A model generated the notes under the pieces. That model searched no databases, had not been told where the DNA came from, and saw only the letters and a list, made by a program, of their open reading frames with translations. A stretch of DNA of 21,436 nucleotides from COMBO-56-21 sp041559015 (GTDB taxonomy: Archaea > Thermoplasmatota > Thermoplasmata > UBA10834): assembly GCA_041559015.1 (NCBI GenBank), contig JBFFED010000032.1, positions 1-21,436 of the forward strand. Direction: 5' to 3'. The position numbers and the translations under genes were made by a program. Below are positions 1 to 7,919 of the stretch, in pieces; within the stretch, counting starts at the first letter, position 1; every line of letters starts with the position of its first letter.

Positions 1-2
1 CA

Positions 3-1331
3 TCAAGAACCTCTGACGACGGTGCCGGCCACGACATCGAAAGAGAGTCTGAGCACCTGGCCGAGCTCATGTGTAAATACACCTCAGGCTACGGGGTGCT
101 CGAGACGGTCCTCCGGGACCCCTGGGTGCAGGACATATATGTTGACTCACCCTGCTGGGACAACCCCGTACAAGTAGTCCTACGGTCGGATACTGGCATC
201 CCCGTCAGACAGAAGTGTCGGACAAACCTCTACCTCGGCAGCCGGGACGTGCAGGCATTCGTCGCCCGCATCAAGTTCGAGACGGGGCTGCCGTTCTCAG
301 AGGCGCATCCCGTGCTCGAGGCGGACATGAGGCACCTGGGGGGCAGGGTGACCCTGGTCGGCCCTCCTTTGAGCGCCAGGGGCGTCTCCGTGGCCATCAG
401 GAAGCATTCCACGAGCGTCTGGACATTGACCCGGCTGATAGCGAACGGCACTGTCTCGCCGCTTCTAGCGAGCTTCCTGTGGGCATGCGTGATAGGCCGA
501 CGAACCCTCCTGCTTGCGGGCAGCAGGGGGGCCGGCAAGACGACCCTGCTGACATCTCTCTTGCTGGAATTCCCCCTCTCCCAGCGGATCGTGCTTCTGG
601 AGGACACCCCTGAAGTCCCGACCACGAGACTGCAGGCTCTCGGATACGACATCCAGGCCCTCCGGTTCATGGGCGGGTCCGCCGGGAACGCGCTCTCCGC
701 TCAGGAGGCGCTCAGGGTGAGCCTGCGAATGGGCGAGAGCGCGATAGTCGTCGGGGAGGTCCGAGGGGAGGAGGCGAAGGTGCTCTACGAGAGCATGCGT
801 GCGGGGAGCGCAGGCTCCTCTGTCCTGGGGACGATACACGCGAACTCCGCCAAGGGCGTCTTAGACAGGGCGGTCGAGGACCTGGGCGTCTCTGAACGCG
901 CCTTCTCGTCGACGGACATAGTCGTCGTCATCGGCCTCATACGGTCCCCCGACGGGACCAGGTTCCAGAGGAGGGTAGTCGAGGTCGTCGAGGTCAGGCA
1001 GGCGAAGGAAGGGCTCGAGCTGGCACCGCTGTTCGCCATCCAGCCCGGGTGCAACTGTGCCAAGCCGACCGCGGAGTTCTCAGACGAGTGCAGGGCCATG
1101 ACGGGCATCTCCGAGGCGCTCGGCGTCTCCCCCTCCCACATGTTATCGGTCATCAGGACACGTGCGCATGCGGATCAGATACTTGCGGAGACCGAGATCG
1201 CTCCTGGCAGGGAGTGGGACGAAGCCAGGGTGAGGTCTAACGAGATCCTCTCCGCCCGGCTCTTCAACGGGGACCCCGAGGCCGGGGTGAAGGAGTGGAA
1301 GGAGTGGGTCGATGCGAGCTCGGCCGAATGA
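3..1331 (+). CDS. Type IV filament / Tad-type secretion ATPase (VirB11/FlaI/GspE family), 5' end outside window
   Basis: This is a cytoplasmic hexameric ATPase that powers assembly of an archaeal type IV pilus, archaellum or Tad-like filament. The reading frame stays open from base 3 to the stop at 1329-1331, so the true start lies left of the window; the ATG at 69 is only the first internal Met. Numbered from that Met, the protein shows a Walker A GSRGAGKT at 151-158, an Asp box LLEDTPEVP near 176-184, a Walker B-type VVGEVRGEEA with Glu230, and a His box GTIHANS at 254-260. The family order is intact. The ~150 residues before Walker A match the N-terminal domain of the family. The gene overlaps the downstream membrane platform gene by 20 bases, so the two are probably translationally coupled. 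No prepilin is visible, so which filament it serves cannot be decided. Confidence 0.92.
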   Translation, partial: SRTSDDGAGHDIERESEHLAELMCKYTSGYGVLETVLRDPWVQDIYVDSPCWDNPVQVVLRSDTGIPVRQKCRTNLYLGSRDVQAFVARIKFETGLPFSEAHPVLEADMRHLGGRVTLVGPPLSARGVSVAIRKHSTSVWTLTRLIANGTVSPLLASFLWACVIGRRTLLLAGSRGAGKTTLLTSLLLEFPLSQRIVLLEDTPEVPTTRLQALGYDIQALRFMGGSAGNALSAQEALRVSLRMGESAIVVGEVRGEEAKVLYESMRAGSAGSSVLGTIHANSAKGVLDRAVEDLGVSERAFSSTDIVVVIGLIRSPDGTRFQRRVVEVVEVRQAKEGLELAPLFAIQPGCNCAKPTAEFSDECRAMTGISEALGVSPSHMLSVIRTRAHADQILAETEIAPGREWDEARVRSNEILSARLFNGDPEAGVKEWKEWVDASSAE

Positions 1332-3090
1332 CAAGCTCGGAGATGGATACTCTCGGATGGTGTCTCGCCTGTCATCTGCGGGAGGGCGCCTGGGGCTCAG
1401 GCCTGGGAGGACAGGGAAAGGGCTTCCCGCCGACCTCGCCTTGGCCGGCCTGGATCTCGACCCTGGGGCAGTCTCTGTCGCGGCGAAGCTCATGGCTCTG
1501 CTCGTCTTCGTCTCCGTGATGGCAGGTGCCTTCTCGTACGGCGCGCTGACCGGCCTCTGGCTCCCAGCGGTCGTGCCTGCCTTCGCGGCGGCCGGAAGCG
1601 TCGCCGCGCACGCTCTCATCCTCTCCCACCCCTCGAGGGCCGCCTCCAAGTTGATGGAGGAAGTCCTGAGGGACTCGATGGGCGGCACGAACCTCATGAT
1701 AATGAGCCTCAGGCAGGAACAGTCCCTCCCCTCCGCGATGGTCTTTGCGTCGAGGGGCGCGGGAGCGTTCCGCAGGGAGCTCAGGAGGTGCATATGGGAT
1801 GTTGTGATGGCCAGGCACGCCGGGTTCGAGGAGGCGCTCCAGACTCTGGGAGACAGGCTCGCCAGGTACTGTAACGAGTTCAAGACCTCCATGGACGCGC
1901 TGGTGACCGCGTCTTGCGAATCCACGCCTGAGGGACTCAGACGCGCCCTCGACAGGGCGAACGAGGCGATGGTCTCTGGCGCGAAGAGGAGGATAGAGGA
2001 GTACGTGCTCTCGCTCTCCACCCCCAGCATGGTGATGTTCGGAGTCGGGATACTCCTTCCGCTGATGGTAGGCTCCTTCTTGCCGATGCTATCCTGGGAC
2101 CTGTGGTCCACGGGCGACGGCGTCCGAGAGGTCGGGGTCCCGGGAGGCCTGGCAGTGACCCTGGAGACCGTCCTGGTCATGAACGTCCTCTTCCCAGCGA
2201 TTGCGCTCTTCGTCGCCCTGAGCATATCCTCGAGACACCCGTTCCGCGGGAGCCGAAGCGGCATCAGTGAGAACAGGCGATGGCACCTGCTAGCTGCGAT
2301 CTTGTCGGTGAGCTCCGCAGGCGTGGCCGCCTCGGTGCTCATGCTGGACGGACTCCTGGAGGCGTTCGGGGTGCTATGGTCCGCAACGGCCCCGGCAGCC
2401 GTGGTTCTGGCGACCATGGACAGTGCTGACGGCCAGTCGCGACTGTCCGGGCCAGCGCTGGAGAGCGCCCTGTTCAGGACAGGTGCGAGGATGGCCGAGG
2501 GCAAGAACTTCGAGAAGGCCTTCGCCGAGTCCGCGGCCGAGGCCATGGGACTCCCGGGCACCGTCCTCAGAAGGCTCTGTCTCAGCTGCCTGATGCCGGC
2601 AGGGCGGGAGGAAGTTCGGGAGCCCTTCATCGCATCGCAAGGCGATGCGCGCAATTGTGTGGAAGCCCTCGAGGTCGTGAGGAAGGCCTCGACGAAGGAC
2701 GAGCCTGGAGCTGGCGTGCTAGCGATGGATCTCGCAGCCTATCTGAAGGACCTGAGCGACCTGGACGCAACGCTGAGGCTTCGGCTGAGGCCTATGGTGT
2801 CCATGATGCGGGTCACTGCGTACGCGCTCGCGCCCGTGGTCCTCGGAGTGACCTTCGCAATGTACCTGTCTCTCGCGTCCATCGCTGGGGTAGAGTCCGA
2901 ACCTAGTGAGGCAGGGGGGTTCCTGCTCGTCCTCGGGCTGTTCCTCGCGGAGACCAACGCATCTGTCATGTACTTCGTGTGGGCGACAGAAGGGGGAGGG
3001 GATCGGGGGCGGCTCATGGCCTCCGTAGGCCAGTGCGTCCTCTGCTCCGGGATCGTCTACTCCGCGACCGCCCTCCTCGTCGCGGGCTAG
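1312..3090 (+). CDS. Type IV filament membrane platform protein (TadC/FlaJ-like, T2SSF family)
   Basis: A 592-residue inner-membrane platform protein expected to sit on the ATPase encoded just upstream. Hydrophobic segments are visible at roughly 60-105, 230-250, 280-300, 320-365, 500-530 and 540-590. The soluble stretches between them look like two T2SSF modules: one from about 115 to 225 and one from about 385 to 490, the second beginning ARMAEGKNFEKAFAESAAEA. The two-module form fits archaeal FlaJ/TadC-type proteins. The start at 1312 lies inside the ATPase gene and is preceded by GGAG and AAGGAG runs near 1294-1303; Met16 (1357) is a weaker alternative. The gene ends 10 bases from the convergent DUF835 gene. 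The family assignment is secure; the exact filament type is inference. Confidence 0.85.
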   Translation: MRARPNDKLGDGYSRMVSRLSSAGGRLGLRPGRTGKGLPADLALAGLDLDPGAVSVAAKLMALLVFVSVMAGAFSYGALTGLWLPAVVPAFAAAGSVAAHALILSHPSRAASKLMEEVLRDSMGGTNLMIMSLRQEQSLPSAMVFASRGAGAFRRELRRCIWDVVMARHAGFEEALQTLGDRLARYCNEFKTSMDALVTASCESTPEGLRRALDRANEAMVSGAKRRIEEYVLSLSTPSMVMFGVGILLPLMVGSFLPMLSWDLWSTGDGVREVGVPGGLAVTLETVLVMNVLFPAIALFVALSISSRHPFRGSRSGISENRRWHLLAAILSVSSAGVAASVLMLDGLLEAFGVLWSATAPAAVVLATMDSADGQSRLSGPALESALFRTGARMAEGKNFEKAFAESAAEAMGLPGTVLRRLCLSCLMPAGREEVREPFIASQGDARNCVEALEVVRKASTKDEPGAGVLAMDLAAYLKDLSDLDATLRLRLRPMVSMMRVTAYALAPVVLGVTFAMYLSLASIAGVESEPSEAGGFLLVLGLFLAETNASVMYFVWATEGGGDRGRLMASVGQCVLCSGIVYSATALLVAG

Positions 3091-3100
3091 GCGGCGGCCG

Positions 3101-3664
3101 TCACCTGGGACCCGTCCTGCCAGCAATGCGCTCCATGTTCCTCTCCAGGAGCGCCAGCTCCTTCTGGTCGAACGCGCGTGGGTCCACGGGTATGATCATG
3201 ACCGCATGGCTCTGGACTATGTGGTCGTTCATCTGGTCGATTGACCTGAGCACCTTCCCGAAGTCGTTGTTGGTCATGAGATACTCTATCCCGTCGAGCA
3301 ATACTATGCCCGAATCGTTCTCGCGTATGAACTGGATTATCGTGTTCGTCATGATCCCCAGGTTAGTGGGCGCGATGACTCCCTCCCCCGCCCGGGTCGC
3401 GAGCCAGTGGATGGGCGTCCTCTCAAGGCCGTACTTCTCCCTGATCAGCCCGGGGTGCTGCCTGCTTATCGCGAGCCCGACCGTACTCTTCCCGTCCGGA
3501 CTGGCGGTGGAGACTATGTTCACGAAGGCGTCGAAACTGATGTCTGGTGGGGATTCCTCGACGACGTACGACCTCCCTGGCTTGAGGGAGTACTTCCTCG
3601 TAATCCCCAGGCCGGCCTCGCCGTCCTGCCCCTTCGGCCTGGCCTTCCTGGAGAACAAACCCAT
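3101..3664 (-). CDS. DUF835 domain protein
   Basis: A 187-residue soluble protein consisting mainly of one DUF835 domain, a family of unknown biochemical function found in archaea and often joined to sensory or signalling modules. Visible family features are GRSYVVEESPPD near 30-41, GLAISRQHPG near 64-73, IHWLATRAGEG, the IIQFIRENDSGIVLLDGIEY core ending near 128, and a C-terminal IPVDPRAFDQKELALLERNM. No membrane segment or enzyme motif is seen. The ATG at 3664 directly follows the stop of the upstream receiver gene (TAG at 3667-3665), and GGAGTGA in the end of that gene serves as ribosome-binding site, so translation is almost certainly coupled. This suggests that the receiver domain and the DUF835 protein act together. 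Confidence 0.85.
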   Translation of the reverse strand: MGLFSRKARPKGQDGEAGLGITRKYSLKPGRSYVVEESPPDISFDAFVNIVSTASPDGKSTVGLAISRQHPGLIREKYGLERTPIHWLATRAGEGVIAPTNLGIMTNTIIQFIRENDSGIVLLDGIEYLMTNNDFGKVLRSIDQMNDHIVQSHAVMIIPVDPRAFDQKELALLERNMERIAGRTGPR

Positions 3665-4021
3665 CTAATCACTCCACATCGTCAACACGGAGCTGAGGGC
3701 GATCTCGTTCGTCGGCTTCAGGATGAAATCCTTAGCCCCGAACTCGATGCTCTCACGAATCATCTTCTTGTTGATGATGGAGCTCATCGCGATTATAGTC
3801 GCTTTGGGATCGACCTCCCTCAGGGCCCTGGTCAGCTCAACGCCTGACTTGCCAGGCAGGATCATGTCCACGAAGCTGATGCCTGGCCTGTGCTCTGTGA
3901 ACACCTTCAGGGCCTCGTCGTAGTCCCTGGCCTCCACGACGTCATGGAACCCGACCTTCACCAGGAGCTCGATCATGACCCTCCTGAACGCCTCGGAGTC
4001 GTCGACGACTAATATCTTCAA
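3665..4021 (-). CDS. CheY-like response regulator receiver protein (stand-alone)
   Basis: A single receiver domain of 118 residues if it starts at the TTG at 4021. It has the acidic pair D7-D8 (VVDDSE), the phospho-acceptor D52 (FVDMILPG), the Ser pair at 80-81 (IAMSS) and K102 (FILKP), so phosphorylation chemistry looks intact. There is no output domain; the partner is probably the DUF835 protein encoded immediately downstream. The frame extends upstream to an ATG at 4102, but a TATA-like box at 4061-4070 lies inside that extension, which argues against it. GGTGGG sits about five bases before the TTG, and the resulting length is typical of CheY. GTG at 4030 is the main alternative. No histidine kinase is encoded in the window. 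Confidence 0.85.
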   Translation of the reverse strand: MKILVVDDSEAFRRVMIELLVKVGFHDVVEARDYDEALKVFTEHRPGISFVDMILPGKSGVELTRALREVDPKATIIAMSSIINKKMIRESIEFGAKDFILKPTNEIALSSVLTMWSD

Positions 4022-4060
4022 GTGACCCACCCGCTCATGATGCGTGGATGCCCCTGGAGC

Positions 4061-4070
4061 GTATTTATCA
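4061..4070 (-). promoter_or_regulatory. TATA box of the receiver-DUF835 operon
   Basis: On the minus strand the sequence reads TGATAAATAC. A start site about 25 bases downstream would fall near 4040, just before the TTG/GTG start candidates at 4021 and 4030. This box decides the start of the receiver gene. Confidence 0.55.
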
Positions 4071-4288
4071 TTGTGGAGGGAGAAAGGGAGATGGGCAGGC
4101 AATTGTGTTCCTGACGCAATGCCCTTCCGGTTTTTCCTTTCGGAGCACGTTGTCCTATGAAGGTTTCGTGCGTACTTGGAAGGGACTTATATGCTACCCA
4201 TCTCGGGAATCAATTGTTCCGCGTCACTCATAAATGTTGCCCTGCGGCCAGTGCGCCTCTTCTTGGTCCGACTGGCCTTTGAGGACAA

Positions 4289-4300
4289 ACATTAATATAC
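4289..4300 (+). promoter_or_regulatory. TATA box of the proteasome beta gene
   Basis: ACATTAATATAC lies about 65-75 bases before the ATG at 4363. It predicts a start site near 4320 and a leader of about 40 bases, which contains GGTG about ten bases before the ATG. Confidence 0.5.
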
Positions 4301-4362
4301 TGGCAGTGGGATTCTTCAACAACGCCTTTTAGCTGGCATATTTTCGGCGATGGTGTTCATTC

Positions 4363-5001
4363 ATGACAGATATCGAAGAGGTCAAGAAGGGTACGACGAC
4401 CATAGGGTTGGTTTGCCAGGATGGGGTCGTCATGGCGACCGAGCAGAGGGCCACGATGGGCACGCTCATCGCTCACAAGACCACTCAGAAGCTTTTCAGG
4501 ATCGATGACAACATAGGTCTCACTGTGGCGGGCGTTGTCGGGGATGCACAGACGCTCGCGAGATACATAACGGCCGAGGTAGAGCTGTACAAGCTGAAGA
4601 GGGGACAGCCGATGAGCGTCAGGTCTGCGGCGACCCTCACCTCCAATATACTCGCGGGGAGCAGGTTCTATCCTTACTGGGTCGGCCTCATACTTGGCGG
4701 CATGGACAGGGACGGCCCCCACGTGTACGCGCTTGACATGGTCGGAGGCGCGATACCGGACGACTACGTCACGACCGGCTCCGGCTCGCCGTACGTCTAC
4801 GGTGTGCTGGAGGACCACTACCATAAGGGCATGACCGTCAGCGACGGGATGGACCTGGCCGTCAGGGCCCTCCACGCAGCCATGAAGAGGGACTCCGCAT
4901 CAGGTGACGGATACTCCGTCGCGTCCATCACCAAGGACGGCTTCGTCCCCTTGGACGACAAAGAAATCCAGAAGCGGCTGTCAAAGCTGAAGCTGGCCTG
5001 A
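4363..5001 (+). CDS. psmB: 20S proteasome beta subunit
   Basis: This is the catalytic beta subunit of the archaeal 20S proteasome (peptidase family T1), 212 residues. A short propeptide, MTDIEEVKKG, precedes the cleavage site, leaving Thr11 as the N-terminal nucleophile of the mature enzyme. In mature numbering the acidic residue at 17 (Glu, in ATEQRAT) and Lys33 (in KTTQKLF) fall exactly where the active site requires them. The GSGSPYVYGVLE motif near 145-156 and the C-terminal SGDGYSVASIT are also typical. The subunit should assemble with alpha rings, which are not encoded here, and degrade unfolded or tagged proteins. The gene has its own TATA box and is followed 64 bases later by aCPSF1 on the same strand. 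Confidence 0.97.
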   Translation: MTDIEEVKKGTTTIGLVCQDGVVMATEQRATMGTLIAHKTTQKLFRIDDNIGLTVAGVVGDAQTLARYITAEVELYKLKRGQPMSVRSAATLTSNILAGSRFYPYWVGLILGGMDRDGPHVYALDMVGGAIPDDYVTTGSGSPYVYGVLEDHYHKGMTVSDGMDLAVRALHAAMKRDSASGDGYSVASITKDGFVPLDDKEIQKRLSKLKLA

Positions 5002-5007
5002 TTTACA

Positions 5008-5040
5008 CGCATCAACGCATCAGCGTTTCTCAGAGCTGAG
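5008..5040. repeat. Tandem octamer and inverted repeat upstream of aCPSF1
   Basis: CGCATCAA and CGCATCAG stand in tandem at 5008-5023. The perfect inverted repeat CTCAG-AG-CTGAG follows at 5029-5040. The two-base spacer is too short for an RNA loop, so a DNA-binding site is the more likely role if there is one. Confidence 0.4.
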
Positions 5041-5065
5041 CATTAAACCAAGACGAGTGAACGAG

Positions 5066-6976
5066 ATGGGCATAGAGAAGGTTCTTGACGAGGCCAGAGA
5101 GGCTGTCAAGAAGATAATCCCCTCGCGCATAGAGGTTACGGATATTGACTTCGAGGGTCCAGTGATAGTCATCTACACCAAGAACCTCGAAGAGTTCGCA
5201 CACAACAACGACCTGGTCCGCCAGCTGGCGCAGAACCTCCGAAGGAGGGTGGCAATCCGGCCGGACCCGACCATGCTCGCATCCACCGAGAGCGCGGAGG
5301 AGCGCATACGGAAGATCATCCCTGAAGAGGCGAAGATAACCAACATCTACTTCGACGACGACACTGGCGAGGTCACGATAGAGGCTATCTCACCGGGCCT
5401 CGTCATAGGCAAGCACGGGGCGGTCCTCAACGAGATCAAGAAGGAGATCGGCTGGGCCCCCAAGGTCGTCAGGGCACCTCCGATACCGTCGAAGACCGTC
5501 AGCGAGATCAGGCAGTACCTCAGGAAGAATCAGGACGAGAGGAAGGAGTTCCTCAGAAAGGTCGGCAAGAGGCTCATGCGCCCGCGGATCAACGACGAGA
5601 CTTGGCTGAGGCTGACCTCCCTGGGCGGGTTCAGAGAGGTCGGGAGGAGCTGCTCGCTGCTGATGACGAGGGAGAGCAAGGTAGTCATAGACGTCGGCGT
5701 GGCTGTCTCGGGCGACAACGGCTCGACGCCATATCTCAGCGCCCCTGAGCTCATGCCCATGGAGTCCATAGACGCGGTAGTGGTGACGCACGCTCACCTG
5801 GACCACTCGGGCTTGGTGCCGGCGCTGTTCAAGTACGGCTACGACGGCCCTGTGTACTGCACCACACCGACCAGGGACCTGATGTCCCTGCTACAGCTCG
5901 ATTTCATCAAGGTCGCGGTGGGGGAAGCGAAGAAGGCCCCGTACGAGTCCTCGCACATCAGGGAGGCGGTGATGCACTGCATACCGCTCAAGTACGGCGA
6001 GACCACTGACATATCCCCGGACATACGCCTCACGTTCCAGAACGCGGGCCACATCCTCGGCTCGTCGATAGCGCACTTCCATGTCGGGGACGGGCTCTAC
6101 AACATAGCCTTCACTGGCGACATCAAATTCGAGAAGTCCTGGCTCTTCAACGCCTCTGTCAATAAATTCCCCAGGCTGGAGACTCTCGTGATAGAGTCGA
6201 CATACGGCGGATATCACGACATGCAGCCCAGCAGGCACGAGGCAGGCAACCAGATCAAGGAGATAGTCCGGAGCACGGTGTCCAGAGGAGGCAAGGTCCT
6301 GATACCCGTCTTCGCGGTGGGGAGGTCCCAGGAGGTCATGTTGGTCCTGGAGGACCAGATGAGGAACCACCAGATACCGAAGGTGCCGATATACCTCGAC
6401 GGCATGATCTGGGAGGCGACAGCGATACACACGGCCTACCCAGAATATCTTAACAGCCAGCTGAGGACCCAGATATTCCAGATGGGCGAGAACCCGTTCC
6501 TGTCGGAAGTGTTCAAGAGGGTCGACAGCTCGGACATGAGGGAGACCATCTGCAACGACCCTGAGCCGTGCATAATCCTGGCCACGAGCGGCATGATGAA
6601 CGGCGGGCCGGTCATGGAGTACTTCAAGGCCTGGTGCGACAACGACCTCAACACGATCGCCTTCGTCGGTTACCAGGCCGAGGGCACGATGGGTCGGAAG
6701 CTCCAGAAAGGCTGGAGCGACATAACCCTGAACGACAGGGGTAAGTCACTGACACTACACATGAAGATGGATGTCGAGACCGTTGACGGCTTCTCAGGGC
6801 ACTCAGACAGGCGCCAGCTGGTGAACTACGTCAGCACACTCGAGCCGAGGCCCGAAAGGATCATCATCGGCCACGGTGAGGATTTCAAGTGCTCCGACCT
6901 CGCGAGCACACTGTACAAGAAGTTCGGCATCGAGACAAGGGCGCCCATGAACCTCGAGACCATCAGGCTCAAGTGA
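5066..6976 (+). CDS. aCPSF1 / FttA, archaeal transcription termination ribonuclease
   Basis: A beta-CASP metallo-beta-lactamase nuclease that in archaea terminates transcription at U-rich sites. Starting at ATG 5066 it has 636 residues, the usual family length; GAGTGA about five bases upstream supports this start, while an in-frame GTG at 5057 is the alternative. The first ~170 residues form two KH-like domains, with the GLVIGKHG loop near 111-118 as a variant GxxG motif. The metal site HAHLDH is at 242-247. Further histidine motifs (GHILGSS, GFSGHSDRRQ and the C-terminal IIGHGE) and the beta-CASP motif EATAIHTAYPEY follow in order, so the catalytic set looks complete. The 3' end lies only three bases from the convergent Taw1 gene. 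Confidence 0.96.
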   Translation: MGIEKVLDEAREAVKKIIPSRIEVTDIDFEGPVIVIYTKNLEEFAHNNDLVRQLAQNLRRRVAIRPDPTMLASTESAEERIRKIIPEEAKITNIYFDDDTGEVTIEAISPGLVIGKHGAVLNEIKKEIGWAPKVVRAPPIPSKTVSEIRQYLRKNQDERKEFLRKVGKRLMRPRINDETWLRLTSLGGFREVGRSCSLLMTRESKVVIDVGVAVSGDNGSTPYLSAPELMPMESIDAVVVTHAHLDHSGLVPALFKYGYDGPVYCTTPTRDLMSLLQLDFIKVAVGEAKKAPYESSHIREAVMHCIPLKYGETTDISPDIRLTFQNAGHILGSSIAHFHVGDGLYNIAFTGDIKFEKSWLFNASVNKFPRLETLVIESTYGGYHDMQPSRHEAGNQIKEIVRSTVSRGGKVLIPVFAVGRSQEVMLVLEDQMRNHQIPKVPIYLDGMIWEATAIHTAYPEYLNSQLRTQIFQMGENPFLSEVFKRVDSSDMRETICNDPEPCIILATSGMMNGGPVMEYFKAWCDNDLNTIAFVGYQAEGTMGRKLQKGWSDITLNDRGKSLTLHMKMDVETVDGFSGHSDRRQLVNYVSTLEPRPERIIIGHGEDFKCSDLASTLYKKFGIETRAPMNLETIRLK

Positions 6977-6979
6977 CAC

Positions 6980-7909
6980 TCAAGGACGGACGCTCAGCCT
7001 GGAACCCTTCTTGCCTAGCAGCACGACCCGGCTGTCCTCTCTTTCTCTTAGGACGTCGATGGAGAGCATCTGGCCAAGGCGCACGGAGAACTCCCTGACC
7101 GACGAATGGGAGGGCATGTTGTCCACCGTCATCCTGGTGCGGGAATCGCCCACGAAGACGTACCCTTTCGGCTCGATGAAGTCCGCCTCCGCGATCTCGT
7201 CCAGCTTAGCGTACTCGTCCTCCCAGCCGAGGTTGTGCCCCTGGACGAGCGTATGCCTTATGACGGTCCTGGTGCCAAGAGAGGGCAGCAGCCGCAGGGT
7301 CTCCATCAGGTTTTCCCATGCCTTCGGGAACTGCGGCACACACAGCCTCTCGTAGAGCGCTGAGTTTGGGGCGGCCACCGTGACATAGAGCTGCGAAGGC
7401 AGAGGATCCAGCTTCGCCAGCGCCTTCGGGACCGAGCCGTTCGTCACCAGGAAGGTCGTCATGCCCCTGCGCTTGCAGAGCGCTATGAACTCCCCTAGTC
7501 CGGGGTAGAGCGTCGGCTCCCCCGAGAGCGAGATGGCGACCTGGTTGGGAGCTCTTGCCTCCTCCCATGCTTCGGGATCGCACCTCTCGTCGCCTTTGAA
7601 ACCGGACACGAGGGATCGCTGCTCCCTCAGACATCCCTCCAGCAACTCCTCCGGCTCTGCCCGCTTTGAGATGCCGAACTCCGTCATGCCGTGGTACCGC
7701 CAGCAGAACAGACATCTGTGGTTGCAGACGTTGACTGCGGGTGTCATCTGAAGGCACCGATGGGACTCGATTCCGTAGAAGTCCTCCTTGTAGCACGGCC
7801 TGCCGTGTAGGAGTTTTTGGCGCATCCAATGGCAGAGCTTGACCGCGCCGCTGTCCCCCACTATGCGGTATTGCTGTCTCTCCAGGTGCTCCCTAGTCAT
7901 TCTGTCCAA
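6980..7909 (-). CDS. taw1: tRNA 4-demethylwyosine synthase (radical SAM, TYW1/Taw1)
   Basis: This radical SAM enzyme converts N1-methylguanosine-37 of tRNA-Phe to 4-demethylwyosine using pyruvate. Numbered from the TTG at 7909, the radical SAM cysteines are C62, C66 and C69 (CNHRCLFCW), and three further cysteines at C26, C39 and C52 match the positions that bind a second iron-sulfur cluster in archaeal homologues. The motif ISLSGEPTLYPGLGEF follows near 147-162. The TTG is preceded by GAGGGG at good spacing; ATG at 7900 is the alternative. The gene begins 10 bases after the RFC large subunit stop, so it is probably the second gene of that transcript. No Trm5 gene, which would make the substrate, is in the window. 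Confidence 0.93.
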   Translation of the reverse strand: MDRMTREHLERQQYRIVGDSGAVKLCHWMRQKLLHGRPCYKEDFYGIESHRCLQMTPAVNVCNHRCLFCWRYHGMTEFGISKRAEPEELLEGCLREQRSLVSGFKGDERCDPEAWEEARAPNQVAISLSGEPTLYPGLGEFIALCKRRGMTTFLVTNGSVPKALAKLDPLPSQLYVTVAAPNSALYERLCVPQFPKAWENLMETLRLLPSLGTRTVIRHTLVQGHNLGWEDEYAKLDEIAEADFIEPKGYVFVGDSRTRMTVDNMPSHSSVREFSVRLGQMLSIDVLREREDSRVVLLGKKGSRLSVRP

Positions 7910-7919
7910 ACGGATCCCC

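Larger units (their letters stand above)
4022..4362. other. Divergent intergenic region (about 340 bases)
   Basis: This region lies between the minus-strand receiver operon and the plus-strand proteasome gene. It contains the minus-strand TATA box at 4061-4070, a plus-strand TATA-like box at 4291-4299 for the proteasome gene, and further AT-rich candidates on the plus strand at 4186-4193 (CTTATATG) and around 4228-4235 (CATAAATG). I see no convincing open reading frame, tRNA or repeat. The extra TATA-like boxes leave room for a short transcript or a second proteasome start site, but nothing confirms one. Confidence 0.5.

Noticed and set aside
1143..2654. Minus-strand 503-residue open frame
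   Set aside because: It is the antisense shadow of the filament ATPase and platform genes in GC-rich DNA; it is Ser/Pro/Arg-rich with no domain.
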